Positions 19,601 through 28,966 of a stretch of 64,000 bases of DNA are shown here, piece after piece (position 1 is the stretch's first letter; every line of letters begins with the position of its first letter). The notes under the pieces were generated by a model. The model saw only the letters and a list, made by a program, of their open reading frames with translations, ran no database searches and had not been told where the DNA came from. The stretch is from the NCBI GenBank assembly GCA_964019055.1, contig OZ025208.1:11901597-11965596 (forward strand). Direction: 5' to 3'. The DNA is from Anthopleura xanthogrammica. Lineage: Eukaryota > Cnidaria > Anthozoa > Actiniaria > Actiniidae. The position numbers and the translations under genes were made by a program.

Positions 19601-20658
19601 ACCAAATAACTGATGAAGGTGCATTACACCTGAGTGATGCACTCAAATGTGAAAACTGTCATCTCACCCAGTTGAACTTGAGATATAACGAAATAACTGA
19701 TGAAGGTTTATTACACCTGAGTGATGCACTCAAATGTGAAAACTGTCATCTCACCCAGTTGGAATTTTACAGTAACGAAATAACTGATCAAGGTGTATTA
19801 CACCTGAGTGATGCACTCAAATGTGAAAACTGTCATCTCACCCAGTTGAACTTGAGATATAACGAAATAACTGATGAAGGTGCATTACACCTGAGTGATG
19901 CACTCAAATGTGAAAACTGTCATCTCACCCAGTTGAACTTGAGATATAACGAAATAACTGATGAAGGTTTATTACACCTGAGTGATGCACTCAAAAGTGA
20001 AAACTGTCATCTCACCCAGTTGGAATTTTACAGTAACGAAATAACTGATGAAGGTGTATTACACCTTAGTGATGCACTCAAATGTAAAAACTGTCATCTC
20101 ACTCAGTTGGAATTGACCAGTGACCAAATAACTGATCAAGGTGTATTAGACCTGAGTGATGCACTCAAATGTGAAAACTGTCATCTCACCCAGTTGGAAT
20201 TGAGCAGTGGCCAAATAACTGATCAAGGTGTATTACACCTGAGTGATGCACTCAAATGTGAAAACTGTCATCTCACACAGTTGGACTTGAACAGTGACCA
20301 AATAACTGATCAAGGTGTATTACACCTGAGTGATGCACTCAAATGTGAAAACTGTCATCTCACCCAGTTGAACTTGAGCAATAACGAAATAACTGATCAA
20401 GGTGTATTACACCTGAGTGATGCACTCAAATGTGAAAACTGTCATCTCACACAGTTGGACTTGAGAGGTAACGGAATAACTGATCAAGGTGTATTACACC
20501 TGAGTTATGCACTCAAATGTGAAAACTGTCATCTCACCCAGTTGGACTTGAGAGGTAGCGGAATAACTGATCAAGGTGTATTACACCTGAGTGATGCACT
20601 CAAATGTGAAAACTGTCATCTCACCCAGTTAACTGTCAACTTTTCCAGTTTGATTTGA
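16666..20658 (+). CDS. NLR copy 3: four-TM domain + NACHT + 16 LRRs, 1330 aa
   Basis: It is identical to copy 2 except for three amino acids, all between the fourth membrane helix and just after Walker B: IISS for IISP, NPES for NPKS and HRKN for HREN. These come from four nucleotide changes within about 430 bp. All three residues are shared with copy 4, so the tract probably moved between copies 3 and 4 by gene conversion, or copy 2 received the copy 1 version. LRR number and order equal copy 2. The reading frame, Walker motifs and all four loop cysteines are intact, so it should be functional. Confidence 0.9.
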   Translation: MENLKEFLLPKRFSGYGYIVAILTAFAGVIFGVITSIRTTEIRQFHCNSHGILADKNFLTAKCFNQYEQHYNAPLPLYGFVLLTFATLVLICIIYSWCCVKSRVDQVEEACTPNPENPRRTPVIRTRYIFWSYLIQLLVRFGFGAFFASLQLTGLYPSNFPSQFHCQWNPKRTANTANFNVTHSNSSLLIINCENSIAREKTVWAMVVWILHIIFACLVLLEAFYLLARACHAKTFMRDPEFCQRHLFKRSSVPLVQEDFIELLQDRMIEQTEYLEPLIPLDPEEGDTRKAIDDIYIDLIISSGRVTHDFHRSKNRHELLDVYMKAPESSVKINNVDELFLFNGESYHIILVVGRPGIGKTSLCTKIIRDWCKGKALKQFKYVFTFRFRHLNTETVTKMSLRQFLSKAEHSSGTIDSSLLQNIAENPESVLIIFDGFDEYKHRKNLMKDQLEFSGSNGLTDEIPVTALYVKLLQKKLLSGATILTTSRPNTVDTLKMFRFERVAEILGFTSKKIQLYVEKFCKDDTDTGSSIWQHIERNVNLLYLCYIPVTCWIVCSLLEDCIKTQNAGSQNFALPTTLTDVYKGALRLFLFKHNPEYQHQTLTDHYQNDAFLDSIENALSKLGLLARKGIDERRLVFEKEEVQGLENCGLLNCMPSKENSRFGFVQPPQYCFIHYTLQEFLAARYIAKIPDPDEVAQFIESKVHDANWHLVIQFITGLLQDRQFAAKVAEYLISIFCDSVIATTRKETLLLMLKCFYELNYENVTIRAATKFTSNDKFNNHVDLSNIDVAPVDCTAIVYVLRYCGPPLHSLDISGNHSFGAHGCSELTKIFNRREYNQRNDQGALNLCDETCHLTQLNLNYNQITDEGVLHLSDALKSENCHLTQLQLIHNQITDEGVLHLSEALKCENCHFTQLNLSNNQITDEGALHLSDALKCENCHLTQLNLRYNEITDEGLLHLSDALQCENCHLTQLNLSNNQITDEGALHLSDALKCENCHLTQLNLRYNEITDEGLLHLSDALKCENCHLTQLEFYSNEITDQGVLHLSDALKCENCHLTQLNLRYNEITDEGALHLSDALKCENCHLTQLNLRYNEITDEGLLHLSDALKSENCHLTQLEFYSNEITDEGVLHLSDALKCKNCHLTQLELTSDQITDQGVLDLSDALKCENCHLTQLELSSGQITDQGVLHLSDALKCENCHLTQLDLNSDQITDQGVLHLSDALKCENCHLTQLNLSNNEITDQGVLHLSDALKCENCHLTQLDLRGNGITDQGVLHLSYALKCENCHLTQLDLRGSGITDQGVLHLSDALKCENCHLTQLTVNFSSLI
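19222..20613 (+). repeat. 87-bp LRR-coding tandem repeat, 16 units (copy 3)
   Basis: Sixteen units in the same order as copy 2, offset by exactly 6682 bp. Confidence 0.95.
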
Positions 20659-20674
20659 TATATTAGAAAATGCT

Positions 20675-20714
20675 TGTTCAAGGTGCTTTACACTTGAGTG
20701 ATGCACACGAATGG
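20675..20714 (+). pseudogene. Decayed LRR remnant after the copy 3 stop
   Basis: Same framework match as after copies 1 and 2. Confidence 0.7.
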
Positions 20715-21241
20715 GAAAGGTGCGCTTGTAGAGAAAACGGATCAAGGTTTATTATTACAGCCGATAATTTAATTACCTTGACATGTTAAACATAACCTAC
20801 ATGTACATAAGAAAATCAGTGTTACATTACTATGTTCCTGTCTCACATTGTGTTCTTTACAGACATGCTGCATTCAGCAATGTTTATGAATGTATAGACT
20901 TTTACTGTCTGGTGTAGATTGCATAGCATACAATGAATTTAGTGGTGACACTCATGACACACAGAAGCTAATCATAAGTAGTACTAGTGTTATAGCTAGT
21001 TTTAAGAATTTATAAAAAACTAAGGGTTTGTAAATCATTTCGAAATATATGATATAGTAAGCTTAATTTTTAATGATAAAAATGTTTTCACTAAAAAAAA
21101 CTTGTTCAGGTGCAAATATATATAATTTAATTTAGATATGTATCTTGTATTTGTTTCCAATACTGAAATATTGAAATAATTAATGGACAGTTATTTTCGT
21201 TTCAGTTGCTAATGCATGTCGTAGGTTTGTACATTGAGACG

Positions 21242-21916
21242 TTTTAGGAAGCCCTTTCAGTGCTAATCAATCAATAGGAATTACAACAGGTGGATGGATT
21301 TCCGACAATACATTTCAATAAAGATTTGGATCAAAACAAGCCTACTTCAGAAACAAAACTCGCACCTCAGTTATACCATTAAACTATTATAACTCAAATC
21401 TATAATTTATAAATGATTATTAGTATCGTTTTGGGAAGCTCTCTCAGTTGAGTTACAACAGTTGAATTAGATTTGTGAGAATACACGTCAATAAAGATTT
21501 TGATCTAAACCAGTCTACTTCAGAAACAAAACTTGCACCTTATAAAATTAAACTATTATAAAATGAATTGATGATTTATAAATGATTATTATTATCGTTT
21601 TGGAAAGTCCTCTCAGTTGAGTTACAACAGTTGAATTAGATTTGTGAGAATACACGTTAATAAAGATTTTGATCAAAACAAGCCCAACTCAGAAACAAAA
21701 ATGATGCACCTTATAAAATTGAACTATTATAAAATAAGTTGATGATTTATGAATTATTATTAGTATCATTTTAAGGAAGCCCTCTCAGTGCTAAGCAATC
21801 AATAGGAATTACAACAGGTGGGAAGATTTCCGACAATACACGTCAATAAAAATTTTTGATCAAAACAAGCAAACAAGCCTACATAAAAACAAAACAATAA
21901 AAAAACGTGCACCTTA
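21242..21916. repeat. ~175-bp minisatellite, 4 copies (unit 4)
   Basis: Same four-copy minisatellite as in units 2 and 3. Confidence 0.8.
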
Positions 21917-23155
21917 AACGATTGTAAAAAAATATTTATAAGTTACACAATGATGATGATGATAATAATAATAATACGTTTTTAACATCTCTTACATTAT
22001 TTATTAGTTTTTTATTATTTGTTTATTATTATTATTTTATCATTAATGTCATTATTTCTTAGTGGTGGATTTTTTCAGCAAATACCCATCAAAACTCGCT
22101 GAAACTTCATACAAGAGTCTAAAATAAACAGAATGACACAACCGATAAGTCGACAATCTTTAATTTGCAAATTTCCAAATAAAATACGGCATATTCTGAA
22201 TCCCCATACATCCTCTTACAAATGTATTGAGCTTGGGTTGCCTGTGATATAAAAAGTTTAAACACGGAGATTGAACTAAGAATCTAAGAGATTGATGTAT
22301 TCTGTAGCAAATGACTCGTATTCAATCTCGTACCCAGACTGAGTCCTCCAGCGCCTTCCTGTTTCGTCATCAGCGACTTGTAAGACGCCAGCCCGCTGAC
22401 CAAAAAGCTGGAGGATTCTGGGCTCGAGATTGAGAGGTATTTTTTGGATGATTTCCGAATATGCAGTACTTTAGATCAGAAACGTTTTTCCTCAATTTGT
22501 GCGTGGCCAACATCGCGCATATTTCGTTCCATGTGCTTTGGCATCAGTTACCCGATTTCAAGTTTCACTTCTCGGGTTTGTGTTGTTTTATTTATCAATT
22601 TATCATGCCAAACTCTACTTTATTCGTAGCTGGAAGTATTCATCAAGGGGACGAACGCTTTAGTGAGATTTCCAGGGGAAGGCAATGTTCGTTCATGAGT
22701 TTTTGTGCCGTTTTGTGCGCTCAATCGTGTTCGATCTCACAATGGAAGGCTTCCACAGTCGATCAGATATTAACAGAAGGAGACGAAATGTACTTGGATG
22801 CTCTTGAAAGACGCTGACCTGTCTGCCTGATAGAGCTAGTTGTCTTCGCGCATTGACACAAACAAAACAAATCAATCGCCCAACGAGGCACAAACGAAAA
22901 ACCAATCACCTATTATGGTGACAAATACTGACAGTTACTGTTGTTACTGTTCTTATAGTTATCAAAGAGCACACGGACATGATGGAAATAAATATATTCC
23001 ACTTTAAGTTTATCTTGTTACTGTTGTTATATTCCATGGTATTTATTATTGCCACCACTTCTATCTAATAGCAATAAATATTGCGTGACATATCTCCGCT
23101 ATCAGCCTACTACTACTTGATTATGATCATTTGCTGTAACTCCAGTAGGCATTGC

Positions 23156-23163
23156 TATAAAAG
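23156..23163 (+). promoter_or_regulatory. TATA box of NLR copy 4
   Basis: TATAAAAG in the conserved promoter block, about 190 bp before the ATG at 23348. Confidence 0.6.
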
Positions 23164-23306
23164 GGAGGTTCTCATGATCACTTCATTCATCACAAAATTC
23201 ACTTCGTCGCAGCAATTCACTTTCATTATGAAACCGCTAGTATACCAATAATGCATTTCGATGTAGTACGGCCATCGCCTTGATTGAGTACATATTAAGC
23301 CATATA

Positions 23307-23344
23307 ATCAGGGAGGTGTGAAAAATCCCTCACATCTCCCTGAT
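23307..23344 (+). promoter_or_regulatory. Start-codon hairpin, NLR copy 4
   Basis: Identical 38-nt stem-loop ending 3 nt before the ATG. Confidence 0.7.
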
Positions 23345-23347
23345 ATA

Positions 23348-26300
23348 ATGGAGAATCTAAAGGAGTTTTTGCTTCCAAAACGATTCAGCGGCTACGGATA
23401 CATTGTGGCCATTCTAACTGCATTCGCTGGGGTAATCTTTGGAGTCATAACGAGTATTAGAACGACCGAAATACGACAATTTCACTGCAACAGCCATGGT
23501 ATTCTTGCCGACAAGAACTTCTTGACAGCCAAGTGTTTTAATCAATACGAGCAACATTACAATGCGCCTCTACCACTGTATGGCTTTGTTCTTCTCACTT
23601 TTGCTACTTTAGTGCTTATCTGCATCATTTATTCCTGGTGTTGTGTGAAATCCCGAGTTGATCAAGTCGAAGAAGCATGCACGCCGAACCCGGAAAACCC
23701 TCGGCGTACTCCAGTAATACGAACTCGCTATATCTTCTGGTCATATTTGATTCAGTTATTGGTGCGATTTGGTTTTGGGGCTTTCTTTGCATCATTACAA
23801 TTAACAGGACTCTATCCTTCGAACTTTCCGTCACAATTTCATTGCCAGTGGAATCCAAAACGAACAGCAAATACTGCAAACTTTAATGTAACGCATTCTA
23901 ATTCATCGTTACTAATTATAAACTGTGAAAACTCGATTGCCAGAGAGAAAACTGTTTGGGCAATGGTCGTGTGGATTTTGCACATAATCTTTGCATGTCT
24001 TGTGTTATTGGAAGCGTTTTATCTTCTCGCAAGAGCTTGTCATGCAAAGACTTTCATGAGAGATCCTGAATTCTGCCAAAGACATCTTTTCAAAAGAAGT
24101 AGTGTTCCTTTAGTGCAGGAGGATTTTATTGAACTTTTACAAGATCGAATGATTGAGCAGACAGAGTATCTAGAACCGCTGATTCCCTTAGATCCAGAGG
24201 AAGGTGACACGAGGAAAGCAATAGATGATATTTACATTGATCTGATTATAAGTTCTGGCAGAGTCACGCATGATTTCCACAGGTCAAAGAACAGACACGA
24301 GCTCTTGGACGTCTATATGAAAGCACCAGAATCTTCTGTTAAAATTAACAATGTCGATGAGCTTTTTCTTTTTAACGGCGAGTCGTATCACATCATACTT
24401 GTCGTCGGTCGCCCAGGAATTGGAAAGACGTCGTTGTGCACGAAAATCATTCGGGACTGGTGTAAAGGCAAAGCACTTAAACAATTCAAGTATGTGTTTA
24501 CATTTAGATTTAGACATTTGAATACTGAAACAGTCACGAAAATGTCCCTCAGGCAATTTCTCAGTAAAGCGGAACACTCATCAGGGACAATAGACTCTAG
24601 TCTTTTGCAAAATATTGCTGAAAACCCAGAATCCGTTTTAATTATTTTTGATGGGTTTGACGAGTATAAACATCGTAAAAACTTGATGAAGGACCAGTTA
24701 GAATTCAGTGGATCAAATGGATTGACCGATGAAATTCCAGTCACTGCTCTTTATGTCAAACTTTTGCAAAAGAAACTGCTCTCTGGAGCTACGATCTTGA
24801 CAACTTCAAGACCAAATACTGTGGACACTCTGAAAATGTTCCGTTTTGAGAGAGTAGCTGAAATCCTGGGATTTACTTCAAAGAAAATCCAATTATATGT
24901 TGAGAAGTTTTGCAAAGATGGTACAGACACAGGAAGCAGTATATGGCAGCACATAGAAAGAAATGTCAATCTACTATATCTGTGTTACATTCCAGTCACT
25001 TGTTGGATTGTCTGTTCGTTATTAGAAGATTGCATTAAAACGCAAAATGCTGGCTCCCAAAACTTTGCTCTACCAACCACTCTCACTGATGTCTACAAAG
25101 GAGCATTAAGGCTCTTTTTGTTTAAACATAATCCAGAATATCAACATCAAACTTTAACAGATCATTATCAAAAGGATGCATTTTTAGATTCAATTGAGAA
25201 TGCACTCTCTAAACTTGGATTGCTAGCAAGAAAAGGAATCGATGAGAGACGATTGGTTTTTGAAAAGGAAGAGGTTCAAGGATTAGAAAACTGTGGCCTG
25301 CTCAACTGTATGCCAAGTAAAGAAAATTCTCGTTTTGGATTTGTCCAGCCACCACAGTATTGCTTTATTCATTATACACTTCAAGAGTTTCTTGCTGCCA
25401 GATACATTGTAAAAATACCTGACCCTAATAAAGTAGCTCAATTAATTGAATTTAAAGTCCATGATGCAAATTGGCATCTTGTAATTCAGTTTATAACAGG
25501 ACTATTGCAAGATCGGCAGTTTGCTGCTCAAGTTGCTGAGTGCCTTATAAGCATATTTTGTGACTCTGTGATTGCAATAACTAGAAAAGAAACACTTTTA
25601 CTAATGCTAAAGTGCTTTTATGAGTTGAACAATGAAGATGTCACAATCAGAGCTGTCGCGTCACTTACCTCAAATGATAAATTTAACAATCATGTAAATT
25701 TATCTTACATCGATGTAGCACCTGTTGATTGTACTGCCATTGTGTATGTTTTGAGATACTATGGAACTCGGTTAAATTCACTTGACATTTCTGGTAACCA
25801 CTCTTTTGGTGACCATGGTTGCTCAGAGCTTACCAAGATATTCAACAGAAGAGAATATAACCAAATAACTGATCAAGGTGCATTAAACCTGTGTGATGAA
25901 ACCTGTCATCTCACTCAGTTGAACTTGAACTATAACCAAATAACTGATGAAGGTGTATTACACCTGAGTGATGCACTCAAAAGTGAAAACTGTCATCTCA
26001 CCCAGTTGAGTTTGGGCAAAAACAAAATAACTGATCAAGGTGTATTACATCTGAGTGATGCACTCAAAAGTGAAAACTGTCATCTCACCCAGTTGAGTTT
26101 GGGCAAAAACCAAATAACTGATCAAGGTGTATTACATCTGAGTGATGCACTCAAAAGTGAAAACTGTCATCTCACCCAGTTGGAATTGAACGGTAAAGGA
26201 ATAACTGATGAAGGTTTATTACACCTGAGTGATGCACTCAAATGTGAAACCTGTCATCTCACCCAGTTGAGTTTGGGCAAAAACAAAATAACTGATCAAG

Positions 26301-26992
26301 GTGTATTACACCTGAGCGATGCACTCAAATGTGAAAACTGTCATCTTACCCAGTTGGGCTTGGGATATAACGAAATAACTGATCAAGGTGTATTACACCT
26401 GAGTGATGCACTCAAATGTGAAAACTGTCATCTTACCCAGTTGGAATTGACCAGTGACCAAATAACTGATCAAGGTGTATTACACCTTAGTGATGCACTC
26501 AAATGTAAAAACTGTCATCTCACTCAGTTGGAATTGACCAGTGACCAAATAACTGATCAAGGTGTATTAGACCTGAGTGATGCACTCAAATGTGAAAACT
26601 GTCATCTCACCCAGTTGGAATTGAGCAGTGGCCAAATAACTGATCAAGGTGTATTACACCTGAGTGATGCACTCAAATGTGAAAACTGTCATCTCATCTG
26701 GTTGGACTTGAGAGGTAACGGAATAACTGATCAAGGTGTATTACACCTGAGTTATGCACTCAAATGTGAAAACTGTCATCTCACCCAGTTGGACTTGAGA
26801 GGTAGCGGAATAACTGATCAAGGTGTATTACACCTGAGTGATGCACTCAAATGTGAAAACTGTCATCTCATCCAGTTGGACTTGTTATGTTTTAATATAT
26901 CTGATCAAGGTGAATTACACCTGACTGATGCACTCAAATGTGAAAACTGTCAACTCACCCAGTTAACTGTCAACTTATCCAGTTTGATTTGA
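23348..26992 (+). CDS. NLR copy 4: four-TM domain + NACHT + 12 LRRs, 1214 aa (divergent 3' half)
   Basis: The first two thirds are almost identical to copy 3: same membrane domain with cysteines 47, 63, 166 and 193, same Walker A and B. From about residue 520 substitutions accumulate (DGTDTG, YQKDAF, RYIVKIPDPNKVAQLIE, AVASLTS, RYYGTRLNS). The LRR set differs most, with SLGKNK/Q units found in no other copy, IWL and IQL in place of TQL, and a unique last unit (DLLCFN). It therefore carries the most distinct predicted ligand surface in the array. The sharp change from near-identity to divergence marks a conversion boundary. The last array unit is often the least homogenised, and this copy fits that. 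The frame is intact. Confidence 0.9.
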   Translation: MENLKEFLLPKRFSGYGYIVAILTAFAGVIFGVITSIRTTEIRQFHCNSHGILADKNFLTAKCFNQYEQHYNAPLPLYGFVLLTFATLVLICIIYSWCCVKSRVDQVEEACTPNPENPRRTPVIRTRYIFWSYLIQLLVRFGFGAFFASLQLTGLYPSNFPSQFHCQWNPKRTANTANFNVTHSNSSLLIINCENSIAREKTVWAMVVWILHIIFACLVLLEAFYLLARACHAKTFMRDPEFCQRHLFKRSSVPLVQEDFIELLQDRMIEQTEYLEPLIPLDPEEGDTRKAIDDIYIDLIISSGRVTHDFHRSKNRHELLDVYMKAPESSVKINNVDELFLFNGESYHIILVVGRPGIGKTSLCTKIIRDWCKGKALKQFKYVFTFRFRHLNTETVTKMSLRQFLSKAEHSSGTIDSSLLQNIAENPESVLIIFDGFDEYKHRKNLMKDQLEFSGSNGLTDEIPVTALYVKLLQKKLLSGATILTTSRPNTVDTLKMFRFERVAEILGFTSKKIQLYVEKFCKDGTDTGSSIWQHIERNVNLLYLCYIPVTCWIVCSLLEDCIKTQNAGSQNFALPTTLTDVYKGALRLFLFKHNPEYQHQTLTDHYQKDAFLDSIENALSKLGLLARKGIDERRLVFEKEEVQGLENCGLLNCMPSKENSRFGFVQPPQYCFIHYTLQEFLAARYIVKIPDPNKVAQLIEFKVHDANWHLVIQFITGLLQDRQFAAQVAECLISIFCDSVIAITRKETLLLMLKCFYELNNEDVTIRAVASLTSNDKFNNHVNLSYIDVAPVDCTAIVYVLRYYGTRLNSLDISGNHSFGDHGCSELTKIFNRREYNQITDQGALNLCDETCHLTQLNLNYNQITDEGVLHLSDALKSENCHLTQLSLGKNKITDQGVLHLSDALKSENCHLTQLSLGKNQITDQGVLHLSDALKSENCHLTQLELNGKGITDEGLLHLSDALKCETCHLTQLSLGKNKITDQGVLHLSDALKCENCHLTQLGLGYNEITDQGVLHLSDALKCENCHLTQLELTSDQITDQGVLHLSDALKCKNCHLTQLELTSDQITDQGVLDLSDALKCENCHLTQLELSSGQITDQGVLHLSDALKCENCHLIWLDLRGNGITDQGVLHLSYALKCENCHLTQLDLRGSGITDQGVLHLSDALKCENCHLIQLDLLCFNISDQGELHLTDALKCENCQLTQLTVNLSSLI
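25904..26947 (+). repeat. 87-bp LRR-coding tandem repeat, 12 units (copy 4)
   Basis: Twelve units. Positions 2, 3 and 5 are the SLGKN type, 7-8 are both ELTSDQ, 10-11 are the RGN/RGS pair, and 12 is a unique DLLCFN unit ending in ISDQGELHL. Confidence 0.95.
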
Positions 26993-27453
26993 TATATTAG
27001 AAAATGTTTGTTCAAGGTGCTTTACACTTGAGTGATGCACTCAAGGAAAGGTGCGCTTGTAGAGAAAACGGATCAAGGTTTATAATTACAGCCGATAATT
27101 TAATTACCTTGACATGTTAAACATAACCTACATGTACATAAGAAAATCAGTGTTACATTACTGTGTTCCTGTCTCACATTGTGTTCTTTACAGACATGCT
27201 GCATTCAGCAATGTTTATGAATGTATAGACTTTTACTGTCTGGTGTAGATTGCATAGCATACAATGAATTTAGTGGTGACACTCATGACACACACAAGCT
27301 AATCATAAGTAGTACTAGTGTTCTAGTTAGAGATACCAGTCAGCATAAAGCATTTGTATATACAGTGGAGCCTCACTAATGGTCACCTCCACACACCAGA
27401 CATTACTACAGAGACTGGCAGAGGAGAAACTATTGTCCTCTCTTGTTCACGTA
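26993..27453. other. 3' flank of the NLR array and its right boundary
   Basis: Homology to the other units continues to about 27322, where CTAGTT marks the boundary. TA followed by CAGTGGAGCCTC at 27361-27374 resembles the CAGTGGAACCTC ends of pogo/Tc1-type transposons with a TA target. No matching second end was found. Confidence 0.4.
27009..27046 (+). pseudogene. Decayed LRR remnant after the copy 4 stop
   Basis: The remnant reads GATGCACTCAAGG and is closer to the coding repeat (GATGCACTCAAA) than in the other units. Confidence 0.7.
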
Positions 27454-27684
27454 AGCACAGATATCCCAAACTAACATCGTGAAAATCCAGTAACAAATCA
27501 AAAGTAAAAAATATACATCGTATACTCCACTATGATACTAACTCAATCATTGATGAAAATGACCTGAAACTTCATAGAGACCCAAAGGAAATCACAAGAC
27601 ACAAGTAGGAACATTTATTTGTATGATTTTACTATTGTAATTCTTAACTAGATTTTCACGATGTTCACTTGGGAAACCTGTGCT
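27454..27684. mobile_element. MITE-like element with 34-bp terminal inverted repeats
   Basis: The arms 27454-27487 and 27651-27684 are inverted copies matching at 28 of 34 positions, including 15 consecutive bases. The element is about 231 bp, non-coding, and flanked by TA on both sides. This fits a small non-autonomous DNA transposon. Confidence 0.45.
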
Positions 27685-27786
27685 ACATACCATTAATAAT
27701 TCAATCGGTAAAATTTGGCCATATAACAGCGCCGAAAAACACTTGCCCGTAAAATGTCACTAAATCGTTCGTGAACTTGATAAATG

Positions 27787-28049
27787 TCTCCAGCAGCTTT
27801 ATGGAATGCCCTCCCCAAAAATGCACGAATGGTCTCAGTTCTTTTAAAAGAAATCTTCCAATCAGTTTATCATTTTTGCATATGATTAGCTCTTATATTC
27901 AGAATTAAATGTTTGTATTTTTATATTTTCTCTATTTTCATGTATTATCGTACAATATGTAATTCTTATATAGTATTATAATGTATTTTTATACGTCTTC
28001 CTGAAGACCATGTAAAGTGAGTGAAATTACCGTATTTAAATAAAGGATT
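27787..28049 (+). mobile_element. 3' end of a truncated non-LTR retrotransposon (LINE)
   Basis: The frame at 27787-27885 reads SPAALWNALPKNARMV and ends at a TGA. This resembles the C-terminal xLWNSLPxxxR motif of CR1/jockey-type reverse transcriptases. An AT-rich tail follows with GTAAAGTGAGTG and AAATAAAG, then a pentanucleotide repeat, as at LINE 3' ends. Only the last part of the element remains here. Confidence 0.5.
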
Positions 28050-28199
28050 CTATTCCATTCCATTCCATTCCATTCCATTCCATTCCATTCCGTTCCGTTC
28101 CGTTCCGTTCCGTTCCGTTCCGTTCCGTTCCGTTCCGTTCTGTTCTGTTCTATTCTATTCTATTCTATTCTATTCTATTCTATTCTATTCTATTCTATT
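28050..28199. repeat. Pentanucleotide microsatellite in three variant blocks
   Basis: It starts as TTCCA repeats, changes to TTCCG repeats, then two TTCTG, then TTCTA repeats. It directly follows the LINE tail. Confidence 0.9.
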
Positions 28200-28211
28200 A
28201 ATATCTTTTCC

Positions 28212-28260
28212 GGAAGCGCTTTCAGTGTAAATCTATCAACAGGATTGACAACAACATGGT
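28212..28260. repeat. Diverged single copy of the array-spacer minisatellite
   Basis: GGAAGCGCTTTCAGTG, then AATCTATCAACAGGATTGAC, aligns with the minisatellite start GGAAGCCCTTTCAGTG, then AATCAATCAATAGGAATTAC. The minisatellite family therefore exists outside the NLR array. Confidence 0.5.
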
Positions 28261-28478
28261 CTAGTTTTGACATCTCAAAAACAGGCCTATATATCCGACA
28301 AAAATTAAGGTATTTACTTCATAATACTACAACGGATCAGTAATATAACTGAGTACTCCAGTCCTTGGGGACTGTTAGCTATTTATCGGAGAGGAGGGAG
28401 GGATGAGTGACTGAAAAATATTAGGGGAACTGAAAATTTGGGATTTACGCACGGTGTTCTTAGTTACGCAGATTTAGA

Positions 28479-28495
28479 GGGGGGGGGGGGGGGGG
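28479..28495 (+). repeat. Run of 17 G
   Basis: Homopolymer tract that can form a G-quadruplex; the length may be affected by sequencing error. Confidence 0.8.
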
Positions 28496-28966
28496 TTGTA
28501 TAAGATTTTCATCTCTTAAAATGGGGGTGGGGGGTACAGGCTTTGAGGACGAGACAGAGGTCTCGCAGTGGAAATACTGAAAATATTTTGAGCGTATTTT
28601 GATAGCTGGGAGATCAGAGTGAAACAGAGAAGGAGGGGGTGGGGGCAATACGTTGGTTTAAACCCTGAAGCTAAACGAAGAAAGACATACACTGATACAT
28701 ACCCAGCCGTACTTTGGAATGAATGGGCGCAACATCATCGTGGAGGACAGATCTAATAACGCTGGAAAAAACCCCAAGTCTCACAGGTATGAGATAAACT
28801 ACGAATTGAATAGCAGTCTTCGTTGAGGCCCTGTCAGCGCGACGTTAGGGGATCTAGGAATAGGAGGGATGATGAATGTACTCGGAATATTTCCCTCTGT
28901 AGCAAATCAGTAAACAAGCTATAGGTGGTCTGCATCCCTGGCCTGCATCCCTAGTACAAAAGTCCT

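Larger units (their letters stand above)
20659..23347. other. Spacer between NLR copies 3 and 4
   Basis: It matches the previous two spacers except for one G-to-A difference near 22428 (CTCGAGATTGAG). Junction CTAGTT at 20996, minisatellite at 21242-21916, promoter block at about 22441-23239. Confidence 0.7.
2209..27322 (+). repeat. Four-unit tandem segmental duplication carrying NLR genes
   Basis: Four head-to-tail units start with CTAGTTTTAAG at 2209, 7632, 14314 and 20996. Their lengths are 5423, 6682, 6682 and about 6327 bp. Each unit is a spacer plus one NLR gene. The spacers upstream of copies 2, 3 and 4 are about 2.3 kb each and identical except for a single difference that I found. 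Unit 1 is shorter by one minisatellite copy, a roughly 800-bp promoter block and three LRRs. Unit 4 is shorter by four LRRs and 7 bp. The motif CTAGTT is also present at the right edge (27323-27328). Confidence 0.95.

Noticed and set aside
27361..27374. Pogo/Tc1-type transposon end (CAGTGGAGCCTC after TA)
   Set aside because: Only one short end matches and no transposase or second end was found; mentioned in the flank entry only.
28050..28199. TTCCA repeats as a centromeric or classical satellite
   Set aside because: Only about 150 bp long and attached to a LINE tail, so an ordinary microsatellite is sufficient.
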